Assembly: GCA_025454815.1 (NCBI GenBank)
Contig: JALONR010000002.1
Location: 1-64,000, forward strand
From: Bacteroidales bacterium
Lineage (GTDB): Bacteria > Bacteroidota > Bacteroidia > Bacteroidales > VadinHA17
Direction: 5' to 3'
Length of the DNA: 64,000 nt
Part shown: piece by piece, positions 24,629-32,921 of the stretch
Position numbering within the stretch: position 1 is the first letter of the stretch
Layout: the number at the start of each line of letters is the position of its first letter
Notes under the pieces: generated by a model
What the model was told of the DNA's origin: nothing
Seen by the model: only the letters and a program-made list of their open reading frames with translations
The model's database searches: none
Program-made: the position numbers and the translations under genes

Positions 24629-25929
24629 TCCATCCCGTGGATCAGGGAGTTTATTTCATTCATTACCTGTTTCATCGGTAGTCCTGTCTCCTTCGCAATG
24701 GATGCACACCTTCCGGCTTCCGGCTTGACTGAAACCAGGACTCCGTTGAAGTACGATTTCTTGATCGGCACCCTGCCGAACGGGGTCTCAATCTCCTCAA
24801 ACTCACGGTGAAGCGTCTCCTTGGTGAAAGTGGTCACCCTCAGTCCGATGGTTGTGGTCTCGGTAAAGATTATCTCCCTGACAGCAGCCATCTGTTCTTC
24901 CTCGCAGATGACACTGAGGGTAAATGCCGGTCTTCCCTTTTTCATGACCACAGGGGTGAACCAGACATCTCCTGCACCGGCTTCGAATAGCCTTCCGGAA
25001 ATGTACTCAGAGGTTTCCGGGTTCATGTCATCTATATTGCATTCAACAAGCCGCGCCTGGTGCCCTGCTTCCTCCCGGTCAACCGTTTCAGCAAGAAAAA
25101 CCCTGAGAATATTCGGCCTTCCAGGATTGTTCTTCTGGCCAATTCCGTATCCTCTCTTCCTGATAGTATACCTCAATGAAGGGGGAAGCGGTTCTGCGGT
25201 GGCGGCTATGATCGCGGCTCCGGTGGGTGTGGTAGCTTCAAAACCGACACCCCCGATATGCACCGGGAAGCCGGTGATAATACGCTCCGTTGCAGGCGCA
25301 GGAACCGGCAGAAGACCATGCTGGCATCTCACCATTCCACTGCCCAGTTCAATTTCCGAAACATAAACCCTGTCAACACCAAGATCGTCAAGGCAAATTG
25401 CGGCACCGACAATATCGACAATGGAATCGATGGCCCCCACCTCGTGAAAATGAATCTCCTCCAGGGGTTTGTCATGAACTGCAGCTTCGGCAATGGCAAT
25501 TTGCCTGAAGATTTTCATTGCCAGCTCTTTGACTGCTGGTTTCAGCCCGCTCTCCATGACTATCTTTTCTATGTCGGCAAGGTTTCTGTGTTCCCCCGAA
25601 TCCCTGTTGGCGTGATCATGTCCGTGGCTGTGATCATGACTGTGGCTGTGATCATTACTGTGGCTGTGATCATTACTGTGGCTGTGATCATGACTGTGGT
25701 TATGCTCATGTCCGTGGTAATGCCCCTCATTCTCACTGGTAATAACTGTTACCCTGGTACCGGTAATGCCATGCCGCTGGTCACGGGTGATATCAAGTCT
25801 CCATCCTGCTGTATTGAGTTCCTGCAGACCGCTGATCAGGGTCTCACGGCTGACCCCCAGGTCAATCATTGCCCCCAGGTTCATATCACCGCTGATTCCG
25901 GAAAAGCAGTCGTAGTAAAGTATCTTCAT
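24625..25929 (-). CDS. larC: LarC, nickel insertion enzyme, single unbroken frame with His-rich tract (434 aa)
   Basis: CTP-dependent cyclometallase that installs nickel in the NPN cofactor. The N terminus KILYYDCFSGISGDMNLGAMIDLG is diagnostic. A His/Asp/Ser-rich tract at about residues 70-111 is a likely nickel-binding reservoir. FHEVGAIDSIVDIVGAAICLDDLG and TPTGAAIIA follow, and the C-terminal half (MNPETSEYISGRLFEAGAGDVWFTPVVMKKGRP) corresponds to LarC2. In L. plantarum these halves are joined by programmed frameshifting; here they are one uninterrupted frame. It is the first gene of the operon. No exact -7 box is found upstream. Confidence 0.94.
   Translation of the reverse strand: MKILYYDCFSGISGDMNLGAMIDLGVSRETLISGLQELNTAGWRLDITRDQRHGITGTRVTVITSENEGHYHGHEHNHSHDHSHSNDHSHSNDHSHSHDHSHGHDHANRDSGEHRNLADIEKIVMESGLKPAVKELAMKIFRQIAIAEAAVHDKPLEEIHFHEVGAIDSIVDIVGAAICLDDLGVDRVYVSEIELGSGMVRCQHGLLPVPAPATERIITGFPVHIGGVGFEATTPTGAAIIAATAEPLPPSLRYTIRKRGYGIGQKNNPGRPNILRVFLAETVDREEAGHQARLVECNIDDMNPETSEYISGRLFEAGAGDVWFTPVVMKKGRPAFTLSVICEEEQMAAVREIIFTETTTIGLRVTTFTKETLHREFEEIETPFGRVPIKKSYFNGVLVSVKPEAGRCASIAKETGLPMKQVMNEINSLIHGME
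25613..25720 (-). repeat. Six 18-bp tandem units encoding the LarC His-rich tract
   Basis: Six consecutive 18-base units of the pattern TGATCATGACTGTGGCTG (plus strand): 25613, 25631, 25649, 25667, 25685, 25703. The two middle units are identical and the outer units diverge. Each unit encodes six residues of the His-Asp/Asn-His-Ser type in larC. The unit length keeps the frame, so copy number can change without a frameshift. Confidence 0.9.
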
Positions 25930-26083
25930 TTTTTAGTTTTTTTTAACACCCGGCGACAAACCCGCACTGTCGCTTATGGCCGTCGTCTCAGGCTGCTAAT
26001 ATAAGAATACGAAGCCGATATATTAAAAAAAAATGCTTACTTTGCATCTTCTCATTTTTGGGGTAATATTCTAACAGAAGGGT

Positions 26084-27010
26084 ATGAAAAGAAGAAATTT
26101 CTTACGCAGTTCGCTTGGTGCCGGACTTGCAGCAGGGGCGTTCATGAGTTTTAGCAGGTATGAAAATGCACTTGCCGGAAAACCCCTTCCATCAGCAGAA
26201 AATTATGACCTTATAGCAGTTATGGGCGGTGAACCGGCTGCAATGTTTGACATGGGGATCCAGTCTCTGGGCGGAATGGGAACCTTCGTCAGGAAAGGAC
26301 AGAAGGTGCTGGTGAAGCCTAACATAGGCTGGGATGTTGTGCCTGAGAAGGGTGCAAATACAAATCCTGCACTTGTGAAAAGAATAATTGAGCATTGCTA
26401 CAGGGCCGGGGCCAAGGAGGTATATGTCTTTGACAATACTTGTGATAACTGGATCAAATGCTACAAGAACTCAGGCATTGAACAGGCGGTAAAGGATGCC
26501 GGCGGAAAGATCGTACCCGGCAATTCAGAAAGTTACTACCATGAGATTACTATTCCCAACGGGAAGAAACTGACGAAGACAAAGGTTCATGAACTGGTTC
26601 TTGAGAGTGATGTTTTCATCAATGTGCCCGTGCTGAAAAACCACAGTTCGGCCATGATGACTGGAGCTTTGAAGAACATGATGGGAGTGATCTGGGACCG
26701 TGGTTACTGGCACAGGAACAATCTCAACCAGTGCATTGCTGACTATGCTCTTTACTCCAGGAAACCGAGCCTTCATATAACAGACGCATACAATGTGATG
26801 ATGCGGAACGGACCCCGCGGGGTTTCAGTAGCTGACCTCTCAAATATGAAGTCGCTGTTGATCTCAACAGACTGGGTTGCCATTGATGCGGCAGGCGCAA
26901 AGATGATGGGTAAGGAACCTTCTTCCATTGAGCATATAACCCTGGCAGCCGGTATGGGTATCGGAAAAATGGACCTGGCCAGCATGAACATCCACAGACT
27001 GAAAATGTAA
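26084..27010 (+). CDS. DUF362 protein with Tat signal (308 aa)
   Basis: Function unknown. The N terminus MKRRNFLRSSLGAGLAAGAF is a twin-arginine signal (RRNFLR, then a hydrophobic stretch), so the folded protein is likely exported to the periplasm. The body matches DUF362: VLVKPNIGWD, TNPALVKRIIEHCYRAGAKEVYVFDN, VFINVPVLKNHSSAMMTGALKNMMG, and ADLSNMKSLLISTDWVAIDAAGAKMMG. Many DUF362 proteins carry a ferredoxin domain; this one does not, but the next gene, 6 bases downstream, is a polyferredoxin. A weak -7 candidate (TTACTTTG, one mismatch, 26037-26044) precedes it. It is divergent from larC. Confidence 0.8.
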   Translation: MKRRNFLRSSLGAGLAAGAFMSFSRYENALAGKPLPSAENYDLIAVMGGEPAAMFDMGIQSLGGMGTFVRKGQKVLVKPNIGWDVVPEKGANTNPALVKRIIEHCYRAGAKEVYVFDNTCDNWIKCYKNSGIEQAVKDAGGKIVPGNSESYYHEITIPNGKKLTKTKVHELVLESDVFINVPVLKNHSSAMMTGALKNMMGVIWDRGYWHRNNLNQCIADYALYSRKPSLHITDAYNVMMRNGPRGVSVADLSNMKSLLISTDWVAIDAAGAKMMGKEPSSIEHITLAAGMGIGKMDLASMNIHRLKM

Positions 27011-27016
27011 CCATTA

Positions 27017-28579
27017 ATGAAGTCGTCAGCCCTGAAACATATCCGCACTGTTTTTGCAGTTCTGGTATTACTTCTTTTCGCCTTTCTGTTCATTGATTTC
27101 AGGGGCATTCTTGGCGACAAGGCGTTCGGGCCCATCCTTTACCTGCAGTTCGTCCCCTCATTCCTTAAATTTGTAATTGCAGGAGTAGCAGCTTCCACCG
27201 GTTTCATCGCCGTACTCATCCTGACCCTCCTTACAGGCCGCACCTATTGTTCGTTTCTCTGTCCGCTTGGCATCCTGCAGGATGGCATAAGCCGTGTGGG
27301 AGGGCTGGTAAAAAGACGGTTCCGTAGGTATGGCTATAAAAAGCCATGGACTGCGCTCCGCTATTTCATCCTGGGAATCACTGCCGGTATAATGGCCCTT
27401 GGAGGGGTTTATGTGCTCACCATCCTTGACCCTTACAGCACCTTCGGGCGGTTTATGACCTATTTTGCCCAGCCTGTGGCCCTCTTTGTAAACAATATCC
27501 TGGCCTCCATTCTGGGAAAGTTCGATATTTACACCATCTACCGCGTTGACATAAAGCCTTATGAGATAGTGGCTTACATCATTCCGGCCGCTTTTCTCTT
27601 CCTTATCGGACTGCTGGCCTTCAGGTACGGCAGACTTTACTGCAATACAGTGTGTCCTGTGGGTACTTTACTCGGGTTCCTGAGCAAGATATCACTTTTC
27701 AGGATAAGGTTTGATGATGCCAAATGTACACGTTGCGGAAGGTGCGCAATGTCATGCAAGTCATCATGCATTGATTTCCTGAACAAGACCGTTGATCTCA
27801 GCAGGTGCGTGAACTGTTTCAACTGCATTGACTCCTGCAAGGAGAACGGGATGTCATACGGTCTTGTCAGGCTGAAGAAGCAGCCGGGTTCAGACGAAAC
27901 CACTGATCCTTCCCGCCGCGGTTTCATTGCAGGATCACTGGTACTGATTGCCGGCGGCTCGCAGCTGATCCGCGCACAGGGCACCACACCCACTCCGACG
28001 AAAGATTCAACTGTAAAGGAAGACAGGCTTTACCCGGTATCGCCTCCCGGTTCGGCCGGAATAGCCACATTCACCTCCCGCTGCACAGCCTGTACTCTCT
28101 GTGTGAATGCCTGCCCCACAAATGTGCTCCAGCCTTCGGTCAGTGAATACGGATTCGCAGGGATCATGCAACCCAGGATGGATTTTCACAGCGGATTCTG
28201 CAACTATGACTGTACCAGATGCACCGATGTATGCCCTACAGGAGCAATCATGCCGCTGATGGTGGAGGCCAAAAAAATGACCCAGATAGGAAAGGCAGTC
28301 TTCATAAAGGAGAACTGTATAGTACATACGGAGAAGACCGCATGCGGGGCTTGTTCCGAACACTGCCCAACCAAGGCATGCCACATGGTCCCCTATGAGG
28401 GAAAACTGCTTATTCCGGAAATTAAGGATGAGATCTGCATCGGCTGCGGAGCTTGCGAGTACGCATGCCCCACCAGGCCCTACAGGGCCATCTTCGTCGA
28501 CGGCAATCCGATCCATGAGGCTGCTTCGAAACCTGAGGCCGAAGAGCTCAAAGCCGCGCCTGCCGAATTCCCGTTCTGA
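27017..28579 (+). CDS. NapH/NapG-like membrane polyferredoxin fusion (520 aa)
   Basis: A membrane-bound electron-transfer protein. The N-terminal half resembles NapH/CcoG: about four membrane helices with CxxxCP motifs after helix 2 (C78, C82) and helix 4 (C209, C213), then two ferredoxin motifs (C237-C251 and C264-C274). At 299-304 a twin-arginine-like motif (SRRGFI) precedes a fifth hydrophobic segment. Beyond it are four more cysteine clusters (C356-366, C395-406, C434-455, C474-484), resembling NapG. This looks like NapH and NapG fused into one protein, with the second Fe-S domain likely carried across the membrane. No nap reductase genes are nearby. It is co-transcribed with the Tat-exported DUF362 gene. 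Confidence 0.8.
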   Translation: MKSSALKHIRTVFAVLVLLLFAFLFIDFRGILGDKAFGPILYLQFVPSFLKFVIAGVAASTGFIAVLILTLLTGRTYCSFLCPLGILQDGISRVGGLVKRRFRRYGYKKPWTALRYFILGITAGIMALGGVYVLTILDPYSTFGRFMTYFAQPVALFVNNILASILGKFDIYTIYRVDIKPYEIVAYIIPAAFLFLIGLLAFRYGRLYCNTVCPVGTLLGFLSKISLFRIRFDDAKCTRCGRCAMSCKSSCIDFLNKTVDLSRCVNCFNCIDSCKENGMSYGLVRLKKQPGSDETTDPSRRGFIAGSLVLIAGGSQLIRAQGTTPTPTKDSTVKEDRLYPVSPPGSAGIATFTSRCTACTLCVNACPTNVLQPSVSEYGFAGIMQPRMDFHSGFCNYDCTRCTDVCPTGAIMPLMVEAKKMTQIGKAVFIKENCIVHTEKTACGACSEHCPTKACHMVPYEGKLLIPEIKDEICIGCGACEYACPTRPYRAIFVDGNPIHEAASKPEAEELKAAPAEFPF

Positions 28580-28613
28580 GATATAAAAACATGATATTTA
28601 TCGTGTGAGGCAG

Positions 28614-28631
28614 AGTTAAATAGACTTAACT
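28614..28631. promoter_or_regulatory. Palindrome upstream of the methylmalonyl-CoA operon
   Basis: Inverted repeat AGTTAA-ATAGAC-TTAACT, 40 bases before the epimerase start in a 92-base gap. It could be an operator. No exact TAnnTTTG is present in this gap, so the promoter itself is not located. Confidence 0.3.
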
Positions 28632-28671
28632 TGCATGCTCTTGTATAACCTCATAATTATTTGATCGTTTT

Positions 28672-29094
28672 ATGAAACCTACACATATTGAGCATATTGG
28701 CATTGCGGTGAATTCAATCGCCGATGCGTTGCCTTTTTATGAAAAGGTGCTTGGCCTTAAGTGCTACAACATTGAAGAAGTGGCTGATCAGAAAGTCAAA
28801 ACCGCATTTTTCATGATCGGACAGACCAAGATAGAACTCCTTGAATCAACCGACCCTGAAGGACCGGTGGGGAAATTTATAGAAAAGAGGGGAGAGGGGA
28901 TACATCATATCGCCTTTGCCGTTGATAACCTGGAGGAGAGGCTCCGCGAAGCAGAGGCAGCCGGTATAAGACTCATCGATACAGCCCCGAGAAAAGGTGC
29001 AGAAGGTCTGAGTATTGCATTCATCCATCCAAAATCAACCTTCGGTGTGCTTACCGAACTGTGCGAAGACAAGAATAGCGAACACAAAAAATAA
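28672..29094 (+). CDS. mce: Methylmalonyl-CoA epimerase (140 aa)
   Basis: Interconverts (R)- and (S)-methylmalonyl-CoA, feeding the decarboxylase encoded directly downstream. VOC-fold protein with metal ligands in THIEHIGIAV (first His), GIHHIAFAVDNL (second His) and the final LTELCE (Glu). PFYEKVLGLK and KIELLESTDPEGPVGKFIEKRGEG are typical of bacterial epimerases. Length is normal. Separated from mmdA by 9 bases, which places it in the propionate-forming operon. Confidence 0.94.
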   Translation: MKPTHIEHIGIAVNSIADALPFYEKVLGLKCYNIEEVADQKVKTAFFMIGQTKIELLESTDPEGPVGKFIEKRGEGIHHIAFAVDNLEERLREAEAAGIRLIDTAPRKGAEGLSIAFIHPKSTFGVLTELCEDKNSEHKK

Positions 29095-29103
29095 CCAGGT
29101 TCA

Positions 29104-30663
29104 ATGAACAGTCAGGAAAGAATAAAACAGCTCCTTGATTACAGGGAGAAGGCACGCAAGGGCGGCGGAGAAAAACGGATAGAAGACCAGCACTCCAAGG
29201 GTAAGCTGACAGCAAGGGAACGGATTACCATGCTGCTCGACGAGGGCAGCTTCGAGGAGTACGATATGTTCGTTACTCACAGAACAGAAGACTTCGGCCT
29301 TGCTGACAAGAAATACCTTTCTGACGGTGTAATCACCGGACATGGTACCATTGACGGCAGGGTGGTCTACGTCTTTGCCCAGGATTTTACCGTCTTCGGA
29401 GGTTCTCTCTCTGAGACTTTCGCACAGAAGATATGCAAGATCATGGATCAGGCCATGAAGACAGGTGCACCGTTGATAGGAATCAATGACTCCGGCGGTG
29501 CACGCATTCAGGAAGGTGTCAGAAGCCTCGCAGGCTATGCCGAGATTTTTGAACGCAATATCCTTGCATCCGGCGTGATACCCCAGATCTCAGCCATCTT
29601 CGGTCCGTGTGCCGGCGGCGCAGTATATTCGCCTGCACTTACTGACTACATAATCATGAGCCGCAAGAGCAGCTATATGTTCGTTACCGGCCCCAAGGTA
29701 GCCAAGGCTGTCACAGGAGAAGATATCACCATTGACGATCTCGGAGGTGCCGGAGTCCATACATCGAAGTCAGGCGTTGCCCACTTTGGCGTTGATGAGG
29801 AGAAGGAAGGGCTCGATCTGATCAGGAAACTGCTGGGCTTTATGCCCCAGAACAACCTCGAGGAACCGCCCCAGTTGGATTGTGATGACCCCATCGACAG
29901 GCTCGAGGACGAACTTAATGACATTATTCCGGAAAGCCCCAACCAGCCCTATGACGTCAAGGATGTTATTGCGAGGGTTGTTGATTACCATGACTTCCTG
30001 GAGGTGCATGAGGCTTACGCGAAAAACATAGTTGTCGGTTATGCAAGGTTTGACGGAATGCCAGTCGGCATAGTTGCAAACCAGCCGGCTTACCTGGCAG
30101 GAGTGCTTGATATAGAAGCTTCACGCAAGGCAGCCCGCTTTATCCGCTTCTGCGATGCATTCAATATCCCGATCGTGACTTTTGTTGACGTACCCGGATT
30201 CCTCCCGGGGTCCACACAGGAATACGGAGGCATCATCATCCACGGTGCCAAGCTGATGTACGCCTACGGCGAAGCCAGCGTTCCGAAAGTAACTGTCACC
30301 CTTCGTAAATCCTACGGCGGAGCACATTGCGTCATGTCATCAAAACAGTTGAGAGGCGACATTAACTACGCCTGGCCAACAGCCGAGATTGCTGTCATGG
30401 GCCCCCAGGGCGCCATCGAGGTCCTTGAAGGGAAAGCAATCAGCGAGATTGCTGACCCGGCCGAAAGGAAACAATACGTCTCCAAAAAGGAGCAGGAATA
30501 CCGCAATAAGTTCGCAAATCCATACGAGGCAGCGCGGTACGGTTACCTTGATGACGTGATAGAACCACGAAATACAAGGTTCAGGGTCATAAGGGCCCTC
30601 AGGACCCTTGCAACGAAGAAAGACCCGGGGCCAATGAAAAAACACGGTAATATCCCACTCTGA
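29104..30663 (+). CDS. mmdA: Methylmalonyl-CoA decarboxylase alpha subunit, carboxyltransferase (519 aa)
   Basis: Transfers the carboxyl group of (S)-methylmalonyl-CoA to biotin on the carrier subunit. Acyl-CoA carboxyltransferase blocks are complete: [37 protein letters not shown], and [27 protein letters not shown]. Homologous to propionyl-CoA carboxylase beta chains. The adjoining epimerase, OadG-like, biotin-carrier and OadB-like genes point to the Na+-pumping decarboxylase; no biotin carboxylase gene is adjacent. Oxaloacetate decarboxylase is ruled out because its alpha chain is of a different (pyruvate carboxylase-like) family. Confidence 0.92.
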   Translation: MNSQERIKQLLDYREKARKGGGEKRIEDQHSKGKLTARERITMLLDEGSFEEYDMFVTHRTEDFGLADKKYLSDGVITGHGTIDGRVVYVFAQDFTVFGGSLSETFAQKICKIMDQAMKTGAPLIGINDSGGARIQEGVRSLAGYAEIFERNILASGVIPQISAIFGPCAGGAVYSPALTDYIIMSRKSSYMFVTGPKVAKAVTGEDITIDDLGGAGVHTSKSGVAHFGVDEEKEGLDLIRKLLGFMPQNNLEEPPQLDCDDPIDRLEDELNDIIPESPNQPYDVKDVIARVVDYHDFLEVHEAYAKNIVVGYARFDGMPVGIVANQPAYLAGVLDIEASRKAARFIRFCDAFNIPIVTFVDVPGFLPGSTQEYGGIIIHGAKLMYAYGEASVPKVTVTLRKSYGGAHCVMSSKQLRGDINYAWPTAEIAVMGPQGAIEVLEGKAISEIADPAERKQYVSKKEQEYRNKFANPYEAARYGYLDDVIEPRNTRFRVIRALRTLATKKDPGPMKKHGNIPL

Positions 30664-30669
30664 AAATAA

Positions 30670-31041
30670 ATGATCATGCACACCTTATATCTTACTGAGG
30701 CCGCAACCGGTCTCGATTCACTGACCTGGACCATTGTGGCGGTAGGCATCGGGATTGTGTTTCTCTCCCTTCTGATAGTATACTGGTTCTTCAGGTATGT
30801 ACTCACTTTCATACTTAACTTCAGGCTTAAAAGTTTTGCCCGTAAAAAAGGGATTGATCCTGCGGAAGTTCTGACAGTCAAGACTATACAGTCAGGTGAA
30901 GTCAATGCGGCCATAGCGATGGCTCTTTACCAGTATTTCAATGAGCTGCATGATGTGGAGAGCGGGGTGGTAACCATCAAGCGGGTCTCCAGGCACTACT
31001 CCCCGTGGAGCTCCAAGTTGTACAACATGAAAAATCTATAG
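30670..31041 (+). CDS. OadG-family small membrane subunit of the Na+-pumping decarboxylase (123 aa)
   Basis: Small subunit that anchors and stabilises the decarboxylase complex (delta in methylmalonyl-CoA decarboxylase, gamma in oxaloacetate decarboxylase). One N-terminal membrane helix (TWTIVAVGIGIVFLSLLIVYWFF) is followed by a soluble tail with a small alpha region (EVNAAIAMALYQYF) and SRHYSPWSSKLYNM, typical of the family's C-terminal tail. It lies 6 bases after mmdA. ATG 30670 or 30676 are equivalent. Confidence 0.85.
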   Translation: MIMHTLYLTEAATGLDSLTWTIVAVGIGIVFLSLLIVYWFFRYVLTFILNFRLKSFARKKGIDPAEVLTVKTIQSGEVNAAIAMALYQYFNELHDVESGVVTIKRVSRHYSPWSSKLYNMKNL

Positions 31042-31062
31042 GATCAGCATAATCGGATAGTG

Positions 31063-31506
31063 ATGAAAAATTACAAGTTCAGAATAAACGGCAACCAGTA
31101 TGAGGTTGATGTCCTCGAGATCGAAGGCAACATGGCGAAAATCGAGGTGAACGGAACAGTATATGATGTTGAGATGCAGCGCGAGATTCCGAAGATCAGG
31201 AGCTTTGCTGCTGTTACTGCTGCTGCTGCTGCACCCTCGCAGCCAAAACCGGTAAAGGAAACAAAGCCTGCTGCCGGAAGCGAGCCGGGCAAGGCATCAG
31301 AGGTCAGGGCTCCACTGCCCGGAGTCATAATACAGGTACTTGTCAGACCGGGTGATGAGGTGAAACCCGGACAAACAGTCTGCACCCTCGAGACAATGAA
31401 AATGGAGAATGCCATCAAGGCAGAGCACGGAGGTAAAATATCTTCCGTGAATATTTCAGCCGGTCAGTCTGTGCTTCAGGATGAGGTCCTAATAGTAATC
31501 GGGTAG
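31063..31506 (+). CDS. mmdC: Biotin carrier subunit of methylmalonyl-CoA decarboxylase (147 aa)
   Basis: Carries carboxybiotin from the alpha to the beta subunit. A short N-terminal domain is followed by an Ala/Pro/Lys-rich linker (about 48-80) and a biotinyl domain with the biotin lysine K113 in ETMKMEN. Pairs of glycines (PLPG, HGG) bracket the domain as usual. ATG 31063 is chosen over the adjacent GTG at 31060. It sits between the small membrane subunit and the beta subunit, with 2 bases to the next gene. Confidence 0.92.
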   Translation: MKNYKFRINGNQYEVDVLEIEGNMAKIEVNGTVYDVEMQREIPKIRSFAAVTAAAAAPSQPKPVKETKPAAGSEPGKASEVRAPLPGVIIQVLVRPGDEVKPGQTVCTLETMKMENAIKAEHGGKISSVNISAGQSVLQDEVLIVIG

Positions 31507-31508
31507 CG

Positions 31509-32879
31509 ATGGCAAGGAGAAAGATGTGGACAATGCTTGCCCTGCTGGTGATAACGTCACTGGCGTGGATGGCATTTGTCAAGCCTGAACAGGACAGGCA
31601 ACAGGCCCTGGCTGACACAGGTGTTGTCAGTAGCACTGCTGTCACGCAGTATCAGCCACAGGATATCCAGGATATCCGGAATACCCAGGATGGACAGTTC
31701 GTCGGAGGTCTGAAACAATTCTGGGACTACACCGGCTTCCGTAATGCAACCACAGGGCATCTTATTATGATGCTGGTGGGTCTCTTCTTTATCTTTCTGG
31801 CAATCAGGTATGAATATGAACCGCTGCTGCTTGTGCCCATTGGCACCGGGATACTGATCGGCAACATTCCCTTCTTTGCTGACGGCGGAATGAACCTGCA
31901 GGTGGGGATCTACCAGCAGGGCAGCGTACTGAACTACCTCTATTTCGGAGTGATGAAGGGGGTATATCCACCGTTGATTTTTCTGGGCATCGGGGCCATG
32001 ACAGATTTCTCGTCACTGATCTCCAACCCGAGGCTCCTCCTGCTGGGTGCAGCCGCCCAGGTTGGTATCTTCGCTACTTTTATCGGTGCACTGCTGCTGG
32101 GCTTCAACAAGCCTGAGGCCGGCGCAATTGGCATAATCGGCGGCGCTGACGGTCCGACTGCAATTTTCCTTTCTTCAAGGCTGGCCAACGGTATAAATGT
32201 GCTCTCTGACGGAACCACCGTTAAGAATCTTATCGGTCCCATCGCCATTGCGGCCTACTCATACATGGCACTGGTACCGGTGATACAACCTCCTATCATG
32301 AGACTCCTCACCTCCAGGAAGGAGAGACTTATCCGCATGAAGCCCCCACGCGCCGTCACCAAGACGGAAAAGATTCTCTTCCCTATATTCGGACTTCTGC
32401 TGACCTGTTTTATCTCGCCAAGCGCACTGCCGCTGCTGGGAATGCTTTTCTTCGGCAATATCCTCAAGGAATCCGGCGTAACAAAGAGACTGGCGGAGAC
32501 AGCACGCACTTCACTTATTGACATAGTGACAATTTTGATCGGCTTAACAGTGGGCGCTTCAACCCAGGCTGACGTATTCCTTACCAAAGAGTCAGTGATG
32601 ATATTCGGACTGGGAGCAGCAGCTTTTGCCGTTGCAACTTTCTCCGGCGTCCTGTTTGCCAAACTGATGAACCTTTTCCTTCCTGATGACAATAAGATAA
32701 ATCCGCTGATTGGCAATTCGGGTGTTTCAGCAGTCCCGGACAGTGCCCGGGTGTCTGAGATGGAAGGGCTCAAGGCCGATAAGACCAACCACCTTCTCAT
32801 GCATGCAATGGGACCCAACGTGGCCGGAGTTATCGGTTCAGCCATCGCCGCAGGGATACTGCTGAGCTATCTCGGATAA
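31509..32879 (+). CDS. mmdB: Na+-pumping decarboxylase beta subunit, OadB/MmdB family (456 aa)
   Basis: Multi-helix inner-membrane subunit that decarboxylates carboxybiotin and exports Na+. The key segment GIIGGADGPTAIFLSSRLA contains D214, equivalent to the essential Asp of Klebsiella OadB. PPLIFLGIGAMTDFSSLISNP and IGNSGVSAVPDSARV are further signatures. The first ~85 residues are an extension with an N-terminal hydrophobic segment and a Gln/Asp-rich linker before the family core begins at about residue 85; many homologues have a shorter start. Last gene of the mce-mmd operon. Confidence 0.92.
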   Translation: MARRKMWTMLALLVITSLAWMAFVKPEQDRQQALADTGVVSSTAVTQYQPQDIQDIRNTQDGQFVGGLKQFWDYTGFRNATTGHLIMMLVGLFFIFLAIRYEYEPLLLVPIGTGILIGNIPFFADGGMNLQVGIYQQGSVLNYLYFGVMKGVYPPLIFLGIGAMTDFSSLISNPRLLLLGAAAQVGIFATFIGALLLGFNKPEAGAIGIIGGADGPTAIFLSSRLANGINVLSDGTTVKNLIGPIAIAAYSYMALVPVIQPPIMRLLTSRKERLIRMKPPRAVTKTEKILFPIFGLLLTCFISPSALPLLGMLFFGNILKESGVTKRLAETARTSLIDIVTILIGLTVGASTQADVFLTKESVMIFGLGAAAFAVATFSGVLFAKLMNLFLPDDNKINPLIGNSGVSAVPDSARVSEMEGLKADKTNHLLMHAMGPNVAGVIGSAIAAGILLSYLG

Positions 32880-32885
32880 TATTGT

Positions 32886-32893
32886 TAAGTTTG
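32886..32893 (+). promoter_or_regulatory. Putative -7 element for the citrate lyase-like genes (TAAGTTTG)
   Basis: Exact TAnnTTTG match in the 42-base gap after mmdB, 28 bases before the citDE start. It suggests the cit genes can be expressed apart from the decarboxylase operon. Confidence 0.45.
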
Positions 32894-32921
32894 TTATATA
32901 CTTCATTCCAGCGCAGAGAAG

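Noticed and set aside
25613..25720. CRISPR-like array
   Set aside because: The 18-bp units are directly adjacent with no spacers and lie in frame in larC; they are a coding tandem repeat.
25258..26004. Plus-strand frame of 248 aa with Val-Ala-Val-Ile-type repeats
   Set aside because: Antisense to larC; the hydrophobic repeats are the reverse complement of the 18-bp His-tract units.
29104..32879. Oxaloacetate decarboxylase, suggested by nearby citrate lyase genes
   Set aside because: The alpha subunit is an acyl-CoA carboxyltransferase, not the pyruvate carboxylase-like OadA, and an epimerase precedes it.
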